This document shows, one piece after another, positions 36,101 through 43,622 of a stretch of 64,000 nt of DNA. Each line of letters begins with the position of its first letter. Position 1 is the first letter of the stretch. The translations under genes were made by a program, and so were the position numbers. Source of the DNA: Chryseosolibacter sp964493505 (GTDB lineage: Bacteria; Bacteroidota; Bacteroidia; Cytophagales; Cyclobacteriaceae); the NCBI GenBank assembly GCA_964493505.1, contig CAZBNP010000001.1, positions 468,251-532,250 of the forward strand, in the 5' to 3' direction. A model generated the notes under the pieces. The model ran no database searches, was not told where the DNA came from, and saw only the letters and a program-made list of their open reading frames with translations.

Positions 36101-37012
36101 CTATCCATGAGGCTTATTATCCCTGACATGAAAGATGTGGAGAACCTGCGGGAACAATGCCGAAACATTTTCCTTTACGCCGTTCAATGATCCGGGAAAA
36201 GTGAGCACCAGCATATCCTCAGCAAATCCTGCTATACCACGTGAGAGCATGGCTGTTTTTACGCGTTGTTGTCCATATTGTCTTGCCATTTCCATAATCC
36301 CGGGAATGTCCTGGGTAATAAAGGGAGCAACAGCTTCAGGGGTTACATCCCGCCTGGAAAGACCTGTTCCCCCGGTAAAAAGTAGCAGGTCTATACCCTC
36401 TTCTTTATAATGTTCCAGGCGGTTCCGGATAGCTTCTATTTCGTCCGGTACGACCGTATAATCGATATGGCTTATTCCCTGTTCTCTCAAAAGCTCCACC
36501 AATAATTTACCGGAAGTATCCTCTTTCGTTCCTGCATGTACCGTATCACTACATACCACGACGGCTGTCTTTAGATGCGCTGCTGATATCGGAGGGTTGC
36601 TGCTTTTACCGCCCTTTTTATCAACAAGGCGAATGTTCCGGATCTCAACACCTTTGTCAATTGGCTTTAACATGTCGTAGATAACCAATGAAGCCACAGC
36701 GGCGCCATGCATGGCCTCAACTTCAACCCCTGTTTTGTATATCGTGTGAACCTCGACTTCAATGTTAATATTCAGATCCGCTACTTCATACCGGACAGCA
36801 GCATACTCGACAGGCATGGGATGACAGTCGGGAATCATATCACTTGTTTTTTTTATCGCCAATAAGGCCGATGCCCTCGCAAATTCGAATATATCGCCTT
36901 TTGGAATTTTTCGCTGTTCCACCAGGGCAATCGTTCCTGAATTCGAAACCTGTATTGTCGCTGAGGCGATTGCCTTGCGTAACGTATTGCTTTTAAACGT
37001 AATGTCGACCAT
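36101..37012 (-). CDS. moaC: MoaC-MogA/MoaB fusion for molybdenum cofactor synthesis
   Basis: A 303-residue fusion. Residues 1-150 are MoaC (cPMP synthase) with DCHPMPVEYAAV, VEVEAMHGAAVASL and LVDKKGGKS. Residues ~150-303 are a MogA/MoaB-type domain with VVVCSDTVHAG, FTGGTGLSRRDVTPE and TFPGSLNGVKEN, which adenylylates molybdopterin. So the first and late steps are joined in one chain. Such MoaC/MoaB fusions are known. It is the last gene of the Moco operon, one base after moaE. Confidence 0.93.
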   Translation of the reverse strand: MVDITFKSNTLRKAIASATIQVSNSGTIALVEQRKIPKGDIFEFARASALLAIKKTSDMIPDCHPMPVEYAAVRYEVADLNINIEVEVHTIYKTGVEVEAMHGAAVASLVIYDMLKPIDKGVEIRNIRLVDKKGGKSSNPPISAAHLKTAVVVCSDTVHAGTKEDTSGKLLVELLREQGISHIDYTVVPDEIEAIRNRLEHYKEEGIDLLLFTGGTGLSRRDVTPEAVAPFITQDIPGIMEMARQYGQQRVKTAMLSRGIAGFAEDMLVLTFPGSLNGVKENVSALFPQVLHIFHVRDNKPHG

Positions 37013-37013
37013 A

Positions 37014-37454
37014 TTATTTATTTATTTTCCACTGATAGCTATCATCCTCAAAAACCTCTTTTCCCCAAACAGGCAGTTCATTTTTTATGCGCTCAACAAC
37101 CTCTTCACATCCGGCAAGCGCAGCTTTCCGATGACCGGACGACGTAAATACGAAGAGGCAGATATCACCGGCTCGTACTGTTCCAATACTATGGTAAACG
37201 TGCATGCAGGTCAGCGGATATTTCTTAAAGATTGCTTCGCTGATCTCAGCCATTTTGTTGTGCGTCAACTGATCATTAGTCGTATATTCAATGGCGCGGA
37301 CGGTCTTGCCGTCAATCTGATCTGCCCGAACCTGCCCGAGAAAGATACTGTGGGCACCGATCTCTGTTCTGGAGGAATGTTTTGCAATACTATCGGCGAT
37401 CAACGGTGGGGGAATGGCGCCCTTTATAAATATGGTCTTCTTCATTCTACCCAT
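37014..37454 (-). CDS. moaE: Molybdopterin synthase catalytic subunit MoaE
   Basis: A 146-residue MoaE with GAHSIFLGQVRAD, IEYTTNDQLTHNKM and the C-terminal active-site region SGHRKAALAGCEEVVERIKN followed by PVWGKEVFEDDSYQW. With thiocarboxylated MoaD it puts the dithiolene sulfurs into cPMP. The ATG at 37454 overlaps the moeB stop. An ATG three codons later (37445) avoids the overlap and is equally possible. Confidence 0.94.
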   Translation of the reverse strand: MGRMKKTIFIKGAIPPPLIADSIAKHSSRTEIGAHSIFLGQVRADQIDGKTVRAIEYTTNDQLTHNKMAEISEAIFKKYPLTCMHVYHSIGTVRAGDICLFVFTSSGHRKAALAGCEEVVERIKNELPVWGKEVFEDDSYQWKINK

Positions 37455-38556
37455 TGTTAAAGTTTTCCAGGGCTGCTACCCCTCCTTCTAAATGACTGAT
37501 GCGATGATCAACTCCTAATTTCGCCCGCAAGAACTGTCCGGCGATCTGACTCCGTTTCCCCGACTGGCAGACTACGACGACATGGTTCTTGTTTATTTTA
37601 TCTACGTTATCGTATAGTTGGTCCAAAGGAAGCCGCATGTGGTCAAAGGGAAGAGTTGGTTGTTCACCGGGGTTCCGAATATCAATAATTAAGATCTCAT
37701 CTCTTTGACGTATCGCTGTAAATTGTTCAGGACTTATACGCTGAAATAGGGTTTGGTTTTCACTACAGTAGTAGTGGTAATCGAAGCCTTCAAAATCAGA
37801 CAGAGAAGCCGGGAAGACAGCGTCTTCCGATAAAGTATGCGGAATATCCAGCACGATTGAACGGCTATCCAACAAATTGAACGTCATTAATTTATTTGAC
37901 ATGACCTTACCAATCCCAGCAAGTAGCTTGATAGCCTCAGTTGCCTGCAGGATGCCAATGATTCCAGGCAGCACCCCCAAAACTCCTGCCTCGTTACAAT
38001 CCGGGGCGTCCAAAGGGGTGGGAGGTGAGGCGAATAAATGCCGGTACGTGGTTTTTACTCCATCTTCGCCGGCTACATTGAACACGGCCAATTGTCCTTC
38101 ATACTTGTAGATCGCACCAAACACCAGGGGTATATCCAAAAGCCTGCAGAGATCACTCAAAAGATAGCGGGTGGCAAAGTTATCTGTGCAATCCAGTATA
38201 GCATCATAGTTAGCAATCAGTTCGACGGCATTTTCAGTAGAGAGGTGTACGATATGTTCGCGGATGTCAATTTCCGGGTTCAATGATCTCAGTTTTTTTG
38301 CGGCGACCTCTGCTTTGAAAAGACCGACTTCGTGGGTTCCAAACAAAGTCTGACGCTGTAGATTGCTAAGCTCGATGCGGTCATGGTCAACGATGCCTAC
38401 TTTCCCCACGCCAGCAGCAACGAGATATTGAAGCGCCGCGCAGCCCAAACCACCCGCGCCGACCACCAGTACACTTGATCGGAAGAGTTTGTTTTGTGAA
38501 GCTTCTCCAAAGCCGCTCAACCTGTAATGTCTCGCGTAACGATCGTTCCTTTCCAT
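37447..38556 (-). CDS. moeB: MoeB-type MoaD-activating enzyme with C-terminal rhodanese domain
   Basis: A 369-residue E1-like enzyme. The ATP site is VVGAGGLGCAALQYL (about 31-45), then DHDRIELSNLQRQ and DCTDNFATRY; EAGVLGVLPGIIG near residue 190 follows. The C-terminal ~100 residues are a rhodanese with VVVCQSGKRS. It adenylylates the MoaD C-terminal glycine and probably also supplies sulfur, like eukaryotic MOCS3. The two zinc CxxC pairs of MoeB are missing: YRHLF stands where YRCLF is usual, and no CPVC-like pair follows. It lies three bases after moaD. Confidence 0.92.
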   Translation of the reverse strand: MERNDRYARHYRLSGFGEASQNKLFRSSVLVVGAGGLGCAALQYLVAAGVGKVGIVDHDRIELSNLQRQTLFGTHEVGLFKAEVAAKKLRSLNPEIDIREHIVHLSTENAVELIANYDAILDCTDNFATRYLLSDLCRLLDIPLVFGAIYKYEGQLAVFNVAGEDGVKTTYRHLFASPPTPLDAPDCNEAGVLGVLPGIIGILQATEAIKLLAGIGKVMSNKLMTFNLLDSRSIVLDIPHTLSEDAVFPASLSDFEGFDYHYYCSENQTLFQRISPEQFTAIRQRDEILIIDIRNPGEQPTLPFDHMRLPLDQLYDNVDKINKNHVVVVCQSGKRSQIAGQFLRAKLGVDHRISHLEGGVAALENFNNG

Positions 38557-38559
38557 TTT

Positions 38560-38787
38560 CTATCCTCCGGAATATGGGGGCATAAGGGCTACAAGATCAT
38601 GTTCCCGTAGTGCCGTATTTTTGTGTTCGATGGCGTTGTTCACCGCAATCAATATTTTGCGTCCGCTTAGTCCCGCATGTTGTTCAACAAGCGTCATAAC
38701 CAGTTCACGTGTATCCACTGCATCCATAAAAAACTCCTTATCGAGAAAATCCGTTAAGGAACCGAATACCTGTACTTTTACTTTCAT
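38560..38787 (-). CDS. moaD: Molybdopterin synthase sulfur carrier MoaD
   Basis: A 75-residue ubiquitin-like protein (MKVKVQVFGSLTDFLDK) ending in MPPYSGG. The terminal Gly-Gly is the site of adenylylation and thiocarboxylation by MoeB. The start overlaps the previous gene's stop by four bases. Confidence 0.93.
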   Translation of the reverse strand: MKVKVQVFGSLTDFLDKEFFMDAVDTRELVMTLVEQHAGLSGRKILIAVNNAIEHKNTALREHDLVALMPPYSGG

Positions 38788-39287
38788 AAGCTTATGCGAA
38801 AAAATTTAATTGTTCGTAATTGCTTTACATAACGTCTTCCGGTAGCGATATCTTTAGGGGAGAGTAATGCCAGTCCATCTTCCTGTTCTCCATGTGTTGC
38901 CTCTTTTATGTTCGTGACGATCATTACACTCTCTCCGACGGGCGTATTGAACAATTCATTCCAGGATAATACTACTTTATACTCATCACTTGCCATACAT
39001 ACGATGTAATATTCACTCAACACCTTAGGTGATTCCGCACCCAATGCGATACCCTTTACCACATCTTTCAGCAGTACCCCTTCAATCTTTTTCAAGGTTG
39101 AGCGGTACATTCCGGCCTGATTAATAATACGCAGACTATCCAGAGAGTGTGTTGGAAACGAAACTAACTCATCAAAAGTAAAGATTGTTGTTTTATTGTC
39201 AGGTGTTATCACATTGAGGTTCTTCATTTGCTGGGCATGCACCCACATTCCGGCAAGAAGCGAGAAAATTATTAATAGCGTCTTCAT
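38784..39287 (-). CDS. Small exported PF00174-like (sulfite oxidase Moco domain) protein
   Basis: About 167 residues from the ATG at 39287, with a Sec signal (KTLLIIFSLLAGMWVHAQ). The rest resembles small proteins related to the pterin-binding fold of sulfite oxidases: FTFDELVSFPTHSLDSL, KKIEGVLLKDVVKG, SWNELFNTPVGESVMIVTN and GRRYVKQLRTIKF. The only Cys after the signal is in YYIVCMASDE. The family call is by eye, with moderate confidence. It sits between tauE and moaD and overlaps moaD by four bases, so it belongs to the Moco operon. It may bind or sense the cofactor in the periplasm. Confidence 0.65.
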   Translation of the reverse strand: MKTLLIIFSLLAGMWVHAQQMKNLNVITPDNKTTIFTFDELVSFPTHSLDSLRIINQAGMYRSTLKKIEGVLLKDVVKGIALGAESPKVLSEYYIVCMASDEYKVVLSWNELFNTPVGESVMIVTNIKEATHGEQEDGLALLSPKDIATGRRYVKQLRTIKFFRISL

Positions 39288-39304
39288 ATAGTTCATTTTG
39301 CCTT

Positions 39305-40033
39305 TTAAGCAGTTGTAAACAATAATTTATAGGTAGCAACCACCAGTACAGTTGCCAATACATATTTTAATGCCTCTGTGTTCAACTTCTTTGATCCCAG
39401 GAAAGATCCTGCTAGACCACCAACGAATGCCACAACGATGTATGTCCACATGTTGCCATTAAACGTCACTCCCTGGGTAAGCATTCCTCCCAAACCGGAT
39501 AGAGAGTTTACAAAGATGAACGCTGCACTGATGGCCGCGGTCTGTTTCTGATCTGCCCACTTCAACAAGATCAGGATGGGTGAAAGAATAATCCCGCCAC
39601 CGATACCGATCATGCCGGAGAACAAGCCGACAACTCCTCCCATTGTTGCAGCTCCGGCGATATTATGGGGCTTAACCTCGTTTCCAGTCGGGCTCCTGAA
39701 GAAGTAGAAACGGAATATGGGAAACAGGAGCAGAACGCCCAGTATACGCTTATAAAGACTTGCGTCCAGTGTAATCGATCCGCCGATAAATGCCAAAGGA
39801 ATGGAGGCGGCTGCGACGGTCAAAAAGAGGTTTCTTTTGAAGAAATGTCCTCTGTAATATTGAATAAAGGAGGTCAACGAAACAAATAGATTTAATACCA
39901 GCGCAGTGGGCTTCATTTCTTCGGGTGCAACTCCGTACAAAGCCATTAAGGCAAGATAACCGCTTGCTCCGCCGTGTCCCACGGAAGCGTAAAGGAAGGC
40001 TAGAAGAAAAAGTATAAGGTAAAAACATTCCAT
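39305..40033 (-). CDS. TauE/SafE (TSUP) family membrane transporter
   Basis: A 242-residue protein with about seven to eight hydrophobic helices and the family repeats GHGGASGYLALMALYGV and GMIGIGGGIILSPILILL. TSUP proteins export or import sulfite, sulfoacetate or other small organosulfur anions. Its place inside the Moco operon, two bases after moeA, is notable. A link to sulfur or oxyanion handling for cofactor synthesis is inference. Transport direction and substrate are not visible. Confidence 0.88.
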   Translation of the reverse strand: MECFYLILFLLAFLYASVGHGGASGYLALMALYGVAPEEMKPTALVLNLFVSLTSFIQYYRGHFFKRNLFLTVAAASIPLAFIGGSITLDASLYKRILGVLLLFPIFRFYFFRSPTGNEVKPHNIAGAATMGGVVGLFSGMIGIGGGIILSPILILLKWADQKQTAAISAAFIFVNSLSGLGGMLTQGVTFNGNMWTYIVVAFVGGLAGSFLGSKKLNTEALKYVLATVLVVATYKLLFTTA

Positions 40034-40035
40034 CG

Positions 40036-41244
40036 TTAAAGTAGGTAAGCTTCAATATCATCTCCAGCCAGAAATGTATCATCCTCTTCCGGAAGGATAA
40101 TCAGGCAATTGGCCTGCGCAAAGGACTGCAGGCGATATGATTCCTGGGCGTGCAGCGGTGTTACCGACTCACCATCATAACTCCCTTTTAGAAAATGGGT
40201 AAGACCAACATTTTTGCGATAATCGTGGCTCATCCGAGCCTTTATTTTTTTTATACACGTCGGCATTCGCATTATCTTTTCCAAAGCTGGTGCGACATAC
40301 AGGTAAAAACAGGTTAGTGCCGACGAAGGATTTCCCGGAAGACCGAATACTGGTTTTTCCTGTTTGGTACCAAAGAACAATGGCTTTCCTGGCTTTTGCC
40401 GTACCCCGTGAAAGCGTTGTGTGACTCCGCATTTTTTTGCCGCCGCAGTCACATAGTCATATTCACCGACACTCACACCACCGACCAACAGCAGCACATC
40501 CGCATCGGCTAGTGCGCTTCCCATGGCGGCTGTTAGCTGACCGAGATCATCGTAAACATGAAAAATCTTTATCTCCATTATGCCTGACTGAGTCAAAGCA
40601 CCGCGTAGCTGAAAAGAATTTGATTCATAGACCTCGCCAAAGCCAGGCACTTCGCCCGGTGGTTTCAGTTCATTTCCTGTCAGGATAATGGCAACCCGCG
40701 GGGCGGCATAGATGTCAACATGAGAACAACCTATCTGCGCCAGATACCCCAGGGCAGCAGGCGTCAGAACACTTTCGCTTTGTATGGCCCGCGTGCCTTC
40801 ATCTACTTCAGAACCTTTGGGCCTTACATTGTCTCCCCGGCGAAGTTCACGATCGAGAATACCAATGCTTCCATTCACGGTAACCTGAACCTTCTCTTGC
40901 ATAACCACGGTATCCGCTCCGAGTGGTAGGGGAGCACCGGTAAAGATCCGCATGGCCTGTCCTTTCAATAATATTTTCTGAACGGTTGTGCCGGCAGGTA
41001 TTTTATCAACCACCACTAGTTCCTTTTCCGCTTCCTCGTGGCGTATTGCGTAGCCATCCATCGACGACTGTGCAAAATTGGGAATCGCATACCGGGCTAT
41101 GACATCGGAGGCTAAGGCATAACCCAGTGCATCTCGTATAGGCACACTTGTACATTTTCTAGGGTCGGGCAAATAACGGTCAATGATTCCTCTCGCCTCA
41201 GCGACACTGACCATCACATGCTTTGTACCGTTTTGTTTTATCAT
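40036..41244 (-). CDS. moeA: Molybdopterin molybdenumtransferase MoeA
   Basis: A 402-residue MoeA with SVAEARGIIDRYL, FAQSSMDGYAIR, RIFTGAPLPLGADTVVMQE, VLLLVGGVSVGEYDYV and FGLPGNPSSALTCFYLYV. It inserts molybdate into adenylylated molybdopterin. The start overlaps the moaA stop by four bases, and the stop is two bases before tauE, which shows a compact operon. Confidence 0.94.
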   Translation of the reverse strand: MIKQNGTKHVMVSVAEARGIIDRYLPDPRKCTSVPIRDALGYALASDVIARYAIPNFAQSSMDGYAIRHEEAEKELVVVDKIPAGTTVQKILLKGQAMRIFTGAPLPLGADTVVMQEKVQVTVNGSIGILDRELRRGDNVRPKGSEVDEGTRAIQSESVLTPAALGYLAQIGCSHVDIYAAPRVAIILTGNELKPPGEVPGFGEVYESNSFQLRGALTQSGIMEIKIFHVYDDLGQLTAAMGSALADADVLLLVGGVSVGEYDYVTAAAKKCGVTQRFHGVRQKPGKPLFFGTKQEKPVFGLPGNPSSALTCFYLYVAPALEKIMRMPTCIKKIKARMSHDYRKNVGLTHFLKGSYDGESVTPLHAQESYRLQSFAQANCLIILPEEDDTFLAGDDIEAYLL

Positions 41245-42242
41245 CCACCAATAGTTATCATACTCCGGTTCTTCAAAGAATCAGCATCGATCTCTTTAAA
41301 ATCGTTTGTTAATTGTCCCCCTAAGGATTTCGCTTTGGACAATATGTTCTGCTGTATCAGTGGCAGGATATCCTCGCCTTTTCTCAGCGCCGATAGCAGG
41401 TCCGTTTCATCTTTTGAAAAAAGGCAGTTCTTTAATTTTCCATCCGCCGTCAGGCGCATGCGGTTACAGCTGTCGCAAAATGGCGCTGTCAGAGTACTGA
41501 TGACCGCTACCTTACCAAGGTGTCCCGCTATGGCAAAAGGTTTTGAGGTGTCATTGGGGTTGGGAGCAATAGTCTTTATTTCATAGACAGCTGCGATTTT
41601 CTCCATTATTTCGTTCAAGGTAAGCACCTGGCTGTCTGACCACCGATTACCACTGAATGGCATAAACTCTATAAAACGAACCTCAAGCGGATATAACCTG
41701 GTGAGCTCGACAAAATCCAGTATTTCATCGTCATTCAATCCTTTCATCGCAACTACATTTATTTTTATCGGTATGTGCTTGTCAAGGAGCAAGTCGATGT
41801 TTCGTCGCACACGTTTAAAGCAATTCCTTCTGGTGATGCGAAGAAATTTTTCTTGTTGCAGGGTATCCAGGCTTATATTGATGCTTGCAAAGTTGGCGTT
41901 TGTGATCTGGGGCAGCATGTCGTCGATTCTGATCCCGTTGGTGGTCATGGTCAACGCTACCGGCAGATTGGACAGCGTTTCGATAATATCCGGTGCGTCT
42001 TTTCTAACGAGTGGTTCTCCTCCTGTCAAACGGATCTTTGTGACACCATTATTGACAAAGATCCTGGCTAATGCTCCAATCTCATGATTCTGCATCAGCC
42101 TGGCATGGGGCGTAGAGGCATATTCGTTCTCCGGCATGCAATAAAAACAACGTAAGTTGCAGTTATCCGTAAGCGATACCCGGAGATAATTGTGGATTCG
42201 TCCGAAGCTGTCTGTGATCGTGTCCTTCATGGCGCTTTGCAT
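41241..42242 (-). CDS. moaA: GTP 3',8-cyclase MoaA
   Basis: A 333-residue radical SAM enzyme. The N-terminal cluster is CNLRCFYC, the C-terminal cluster is CDSCNRMRLTADGKLKNC, and the chain ends in the usual Gly-Gly (MITIGG). It starts Moco synthesis by rearranging GTP. It is the first gene of the minus-strand operon running to 36101. The start may be the ATG at 42242 or four codons later. The 134 bases between it and mobA should hold both promoters; a TACCGTATTA at 42351-42360 is the only sequence there like the island's TACGTA motif. Confidence 0.94.
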   Translation of the reverse strand: MQSAMKDTITDSFGRIHNYLRVSLTDNCNLRCFYCMPENEYASTPHARLMQNHEIGALARIFVNNGVTKIRLTGGEPLVRKDAPDIIETLSNLPVALTMTTNGIRIDDMLPQITNANFASINISLDTLQQEKFLRITRRNCFKRVRRNIDLLLDKHIPIKINVVAMKGLNDDEILDFVELTRLYPLEVRFIEFMPFSGNRWSDSQVLTLNEIMEKIAAVYEIKTIAPNPNDTSKPFAIAGHLGKVAVISTLTAPFCDSCNRMRLTADGKLKNCLFSKDETDLLSALRKGEDILPLIQQNILSKAKSLGGQLTNDFKEIDADSLKNRSMITIGG

Positions 42243-42376
42243 GTTCTTCGTTGGATTTCTTTTTTCGCGCGATGTCTGCTGCGGAAAAATGTCGCACGCG
42301 TCAGATGATCAGGCAATGCTAGCAAAGGATTATTTTTAGTAAATTCATGGTACCGTATTAAAAATTTTGAATTTCA

Positions 42377-42967
42377 TTGTCATTCAGTGACGCATACAAT
42401 CCGCTTCAACAGCACGTCAATACATCGCTAAACGGCCTGGTGTTAACGGGTGGAAACAGCACCCGCATGGGGAGGGATAAATCCCTGCTCACTTATCACG
42501 CCAAGCCACAACGCGTCCATCTTTTTGACCTTCTCAAACAACATTGCGATGCTGTTTATACCTCGTGCCGCAAGGAACAGCAGGTTCCGCCCAGCCTCAA
42601 CCCGATCTTCGACACCTTTGCTATGCGCGGCCCGCTGAATGGTATCCTCAGCGCTTTCACGTTCAACCCGCAAGCTGCATGGCTGACCGTTGCAGTAGAC
42701 ATGCCGTTTGTCGATAACGCAGCACTGCAGACGTTGATCGACAGCCGCGACAGCACCAAACTGGCCACTTGCTATTGCAATCTGCATACGCAACAGCCGG
42801 AACCACTTTTAACGCTCTGGGAGCCACACGCATTTCCCCATCTTCTGCGATTCGTCGAAGAGAACAATACCAGTCCGCGCGAATTTCTTATGCGTCACCC
42901 GGTTTGTGTGATCGATCCCCCGAATGAAAAAGTTCTCACCAACATAAATTATCCGTCGGAAGCGTGA
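42377..42967 (+). CDS. mobA: Molybdenum cofactor guanylyltransferase MobA
   Basis: A 196-residue nucleotidyltransferase with LNGLVLTGGNSTRMGRDKSL, MRGPLNGILSAF and VAVDMPFVDN. It joins GMP to molybdopterin to give the (bis-)MGD cofactor required by the nitrate reductase at 50.6 kb. The start is a TTG; the first ATG lies inside the nucleotide loop. It ends inside the convergent nitrate-reductase-associated gene (19-base overlap). Confidence 0.9.
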   Translation: MSFSDAYNPLQQHVNTSLNGLVLTGGNSTRMGRDKSLLTYHAKPQRVHLFDLLKQHCDAVYTSCRKEQQVPPSLNPIFDTFAMRGPLNGILSAFTFNPQAAWLTVAVDMPFVDNAALQTLIDSRDSTKLATCYCNLHTQQPEPLLTLWEPHAFPHLLRFVEENNTSPREFLMRHPVCVIDPPNEKVLTNINYPSEA

Positions 42968-43461
42968 TCACCCCGCAATGTTTTCCGGCAACCAAATTCG
43001 TCCGCAGCCCTGGGAAAATTTTTGTTCTCATGTCCCGGCCTGCTGAGTTTCGTTAAAGCAAACCTTTGGAGATTCGTGAGATCCTTCCATTCCGCTAGCG
43101 ACATCATCAATCCGCACGCCTGGAGATTCTCCAGCACCGTACCGGGAATTTCGGAGGTACGCGACCACGCGGGGTCCTGAGGGACGGGGATTTCAGCAGC
43201 GTGAACCCCCGTGCGGTTCAGAATCAACGCCATGAGATCTTCCCTGTAGCGACGAATCTCATTGGCCGTACTGCAACCTGCCGTGACGAGCGCCCCCCGT
43301 TCTGCGGCTGTCATCCGGCTCCATTCTGCAAGCGTTAGCTTAACACCGCATGCATCAAGCTTGAACCTTACAATCATGGGAATGCACCGGATGTTTGCTG
43401 CCACAAAATCGGATTCGAATTTGAAGATGACCGCTGGCACTGGGTTCTGTTCTGTGATCAT
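42949..43461 (-). CDS. Nitrate reductase associated protein
   Basis: A 170-residue protein with FKFESDFVAANIRCIPMIVR, FKLDACGVKLTLAEW and, in the second half, LQACGLMMSLAEWKDLTNLQ and RFALTKLSRPGHENKN. It matches the family named after its linkage with nitrate reductase genes in cyanobacteria and others. The two KLTLAEW/MSLAEW segments suggest an internal repeat. Its biochemical role is unknown. A TACGTA site stands three bases before its ATG. Confidence 0.85.
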   Translation of the reverse strand: MITEQNPVPAVIFKFESDFVAANIRCIPMIVRFKLDACGVKLTLAEWSRMTAAERGALVTAGCSTANEIRRYREDLMALILNRTGVHAAEIPVPQDPAWSRTSEIPGTVLENLQACGLMMSLAEWKDLTNLQRFALTKLSRPGHENKNFPRAADEFGCRKTLRGDHASDG

Positions 43462-43622
43462 GGCTACGTACGGTATGTAACATCGCTTTCAGGCGTAGCG
43501 GCAAGCATTACCGCCACCCCGATCTAAATAATAAGTAAATATACGTAAGATATTTTGGATAAATGAGTATTATATACGTATAATTACTCATTATTCGAAC
43601 ATTATTTACTTAAATCGTTTGC
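43462..43622. promoter_or_regulatory. Divergent control region with three TACGTA sites
   Basis: TACGTA occurs at 43465-43470, 43542-43547 and 43575-43580. The last is at the centre of an inverted repeat, AATGAGTA (43562-43569) with TACTCATT (43585-43592). The second and third sites are 33 bases apart, about three helical turns. The region serves the nitrate-reductase-associated gene on one side and nirBD on the other. It is much richer in A and T than the flanking genes. Confidence 0.7.
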
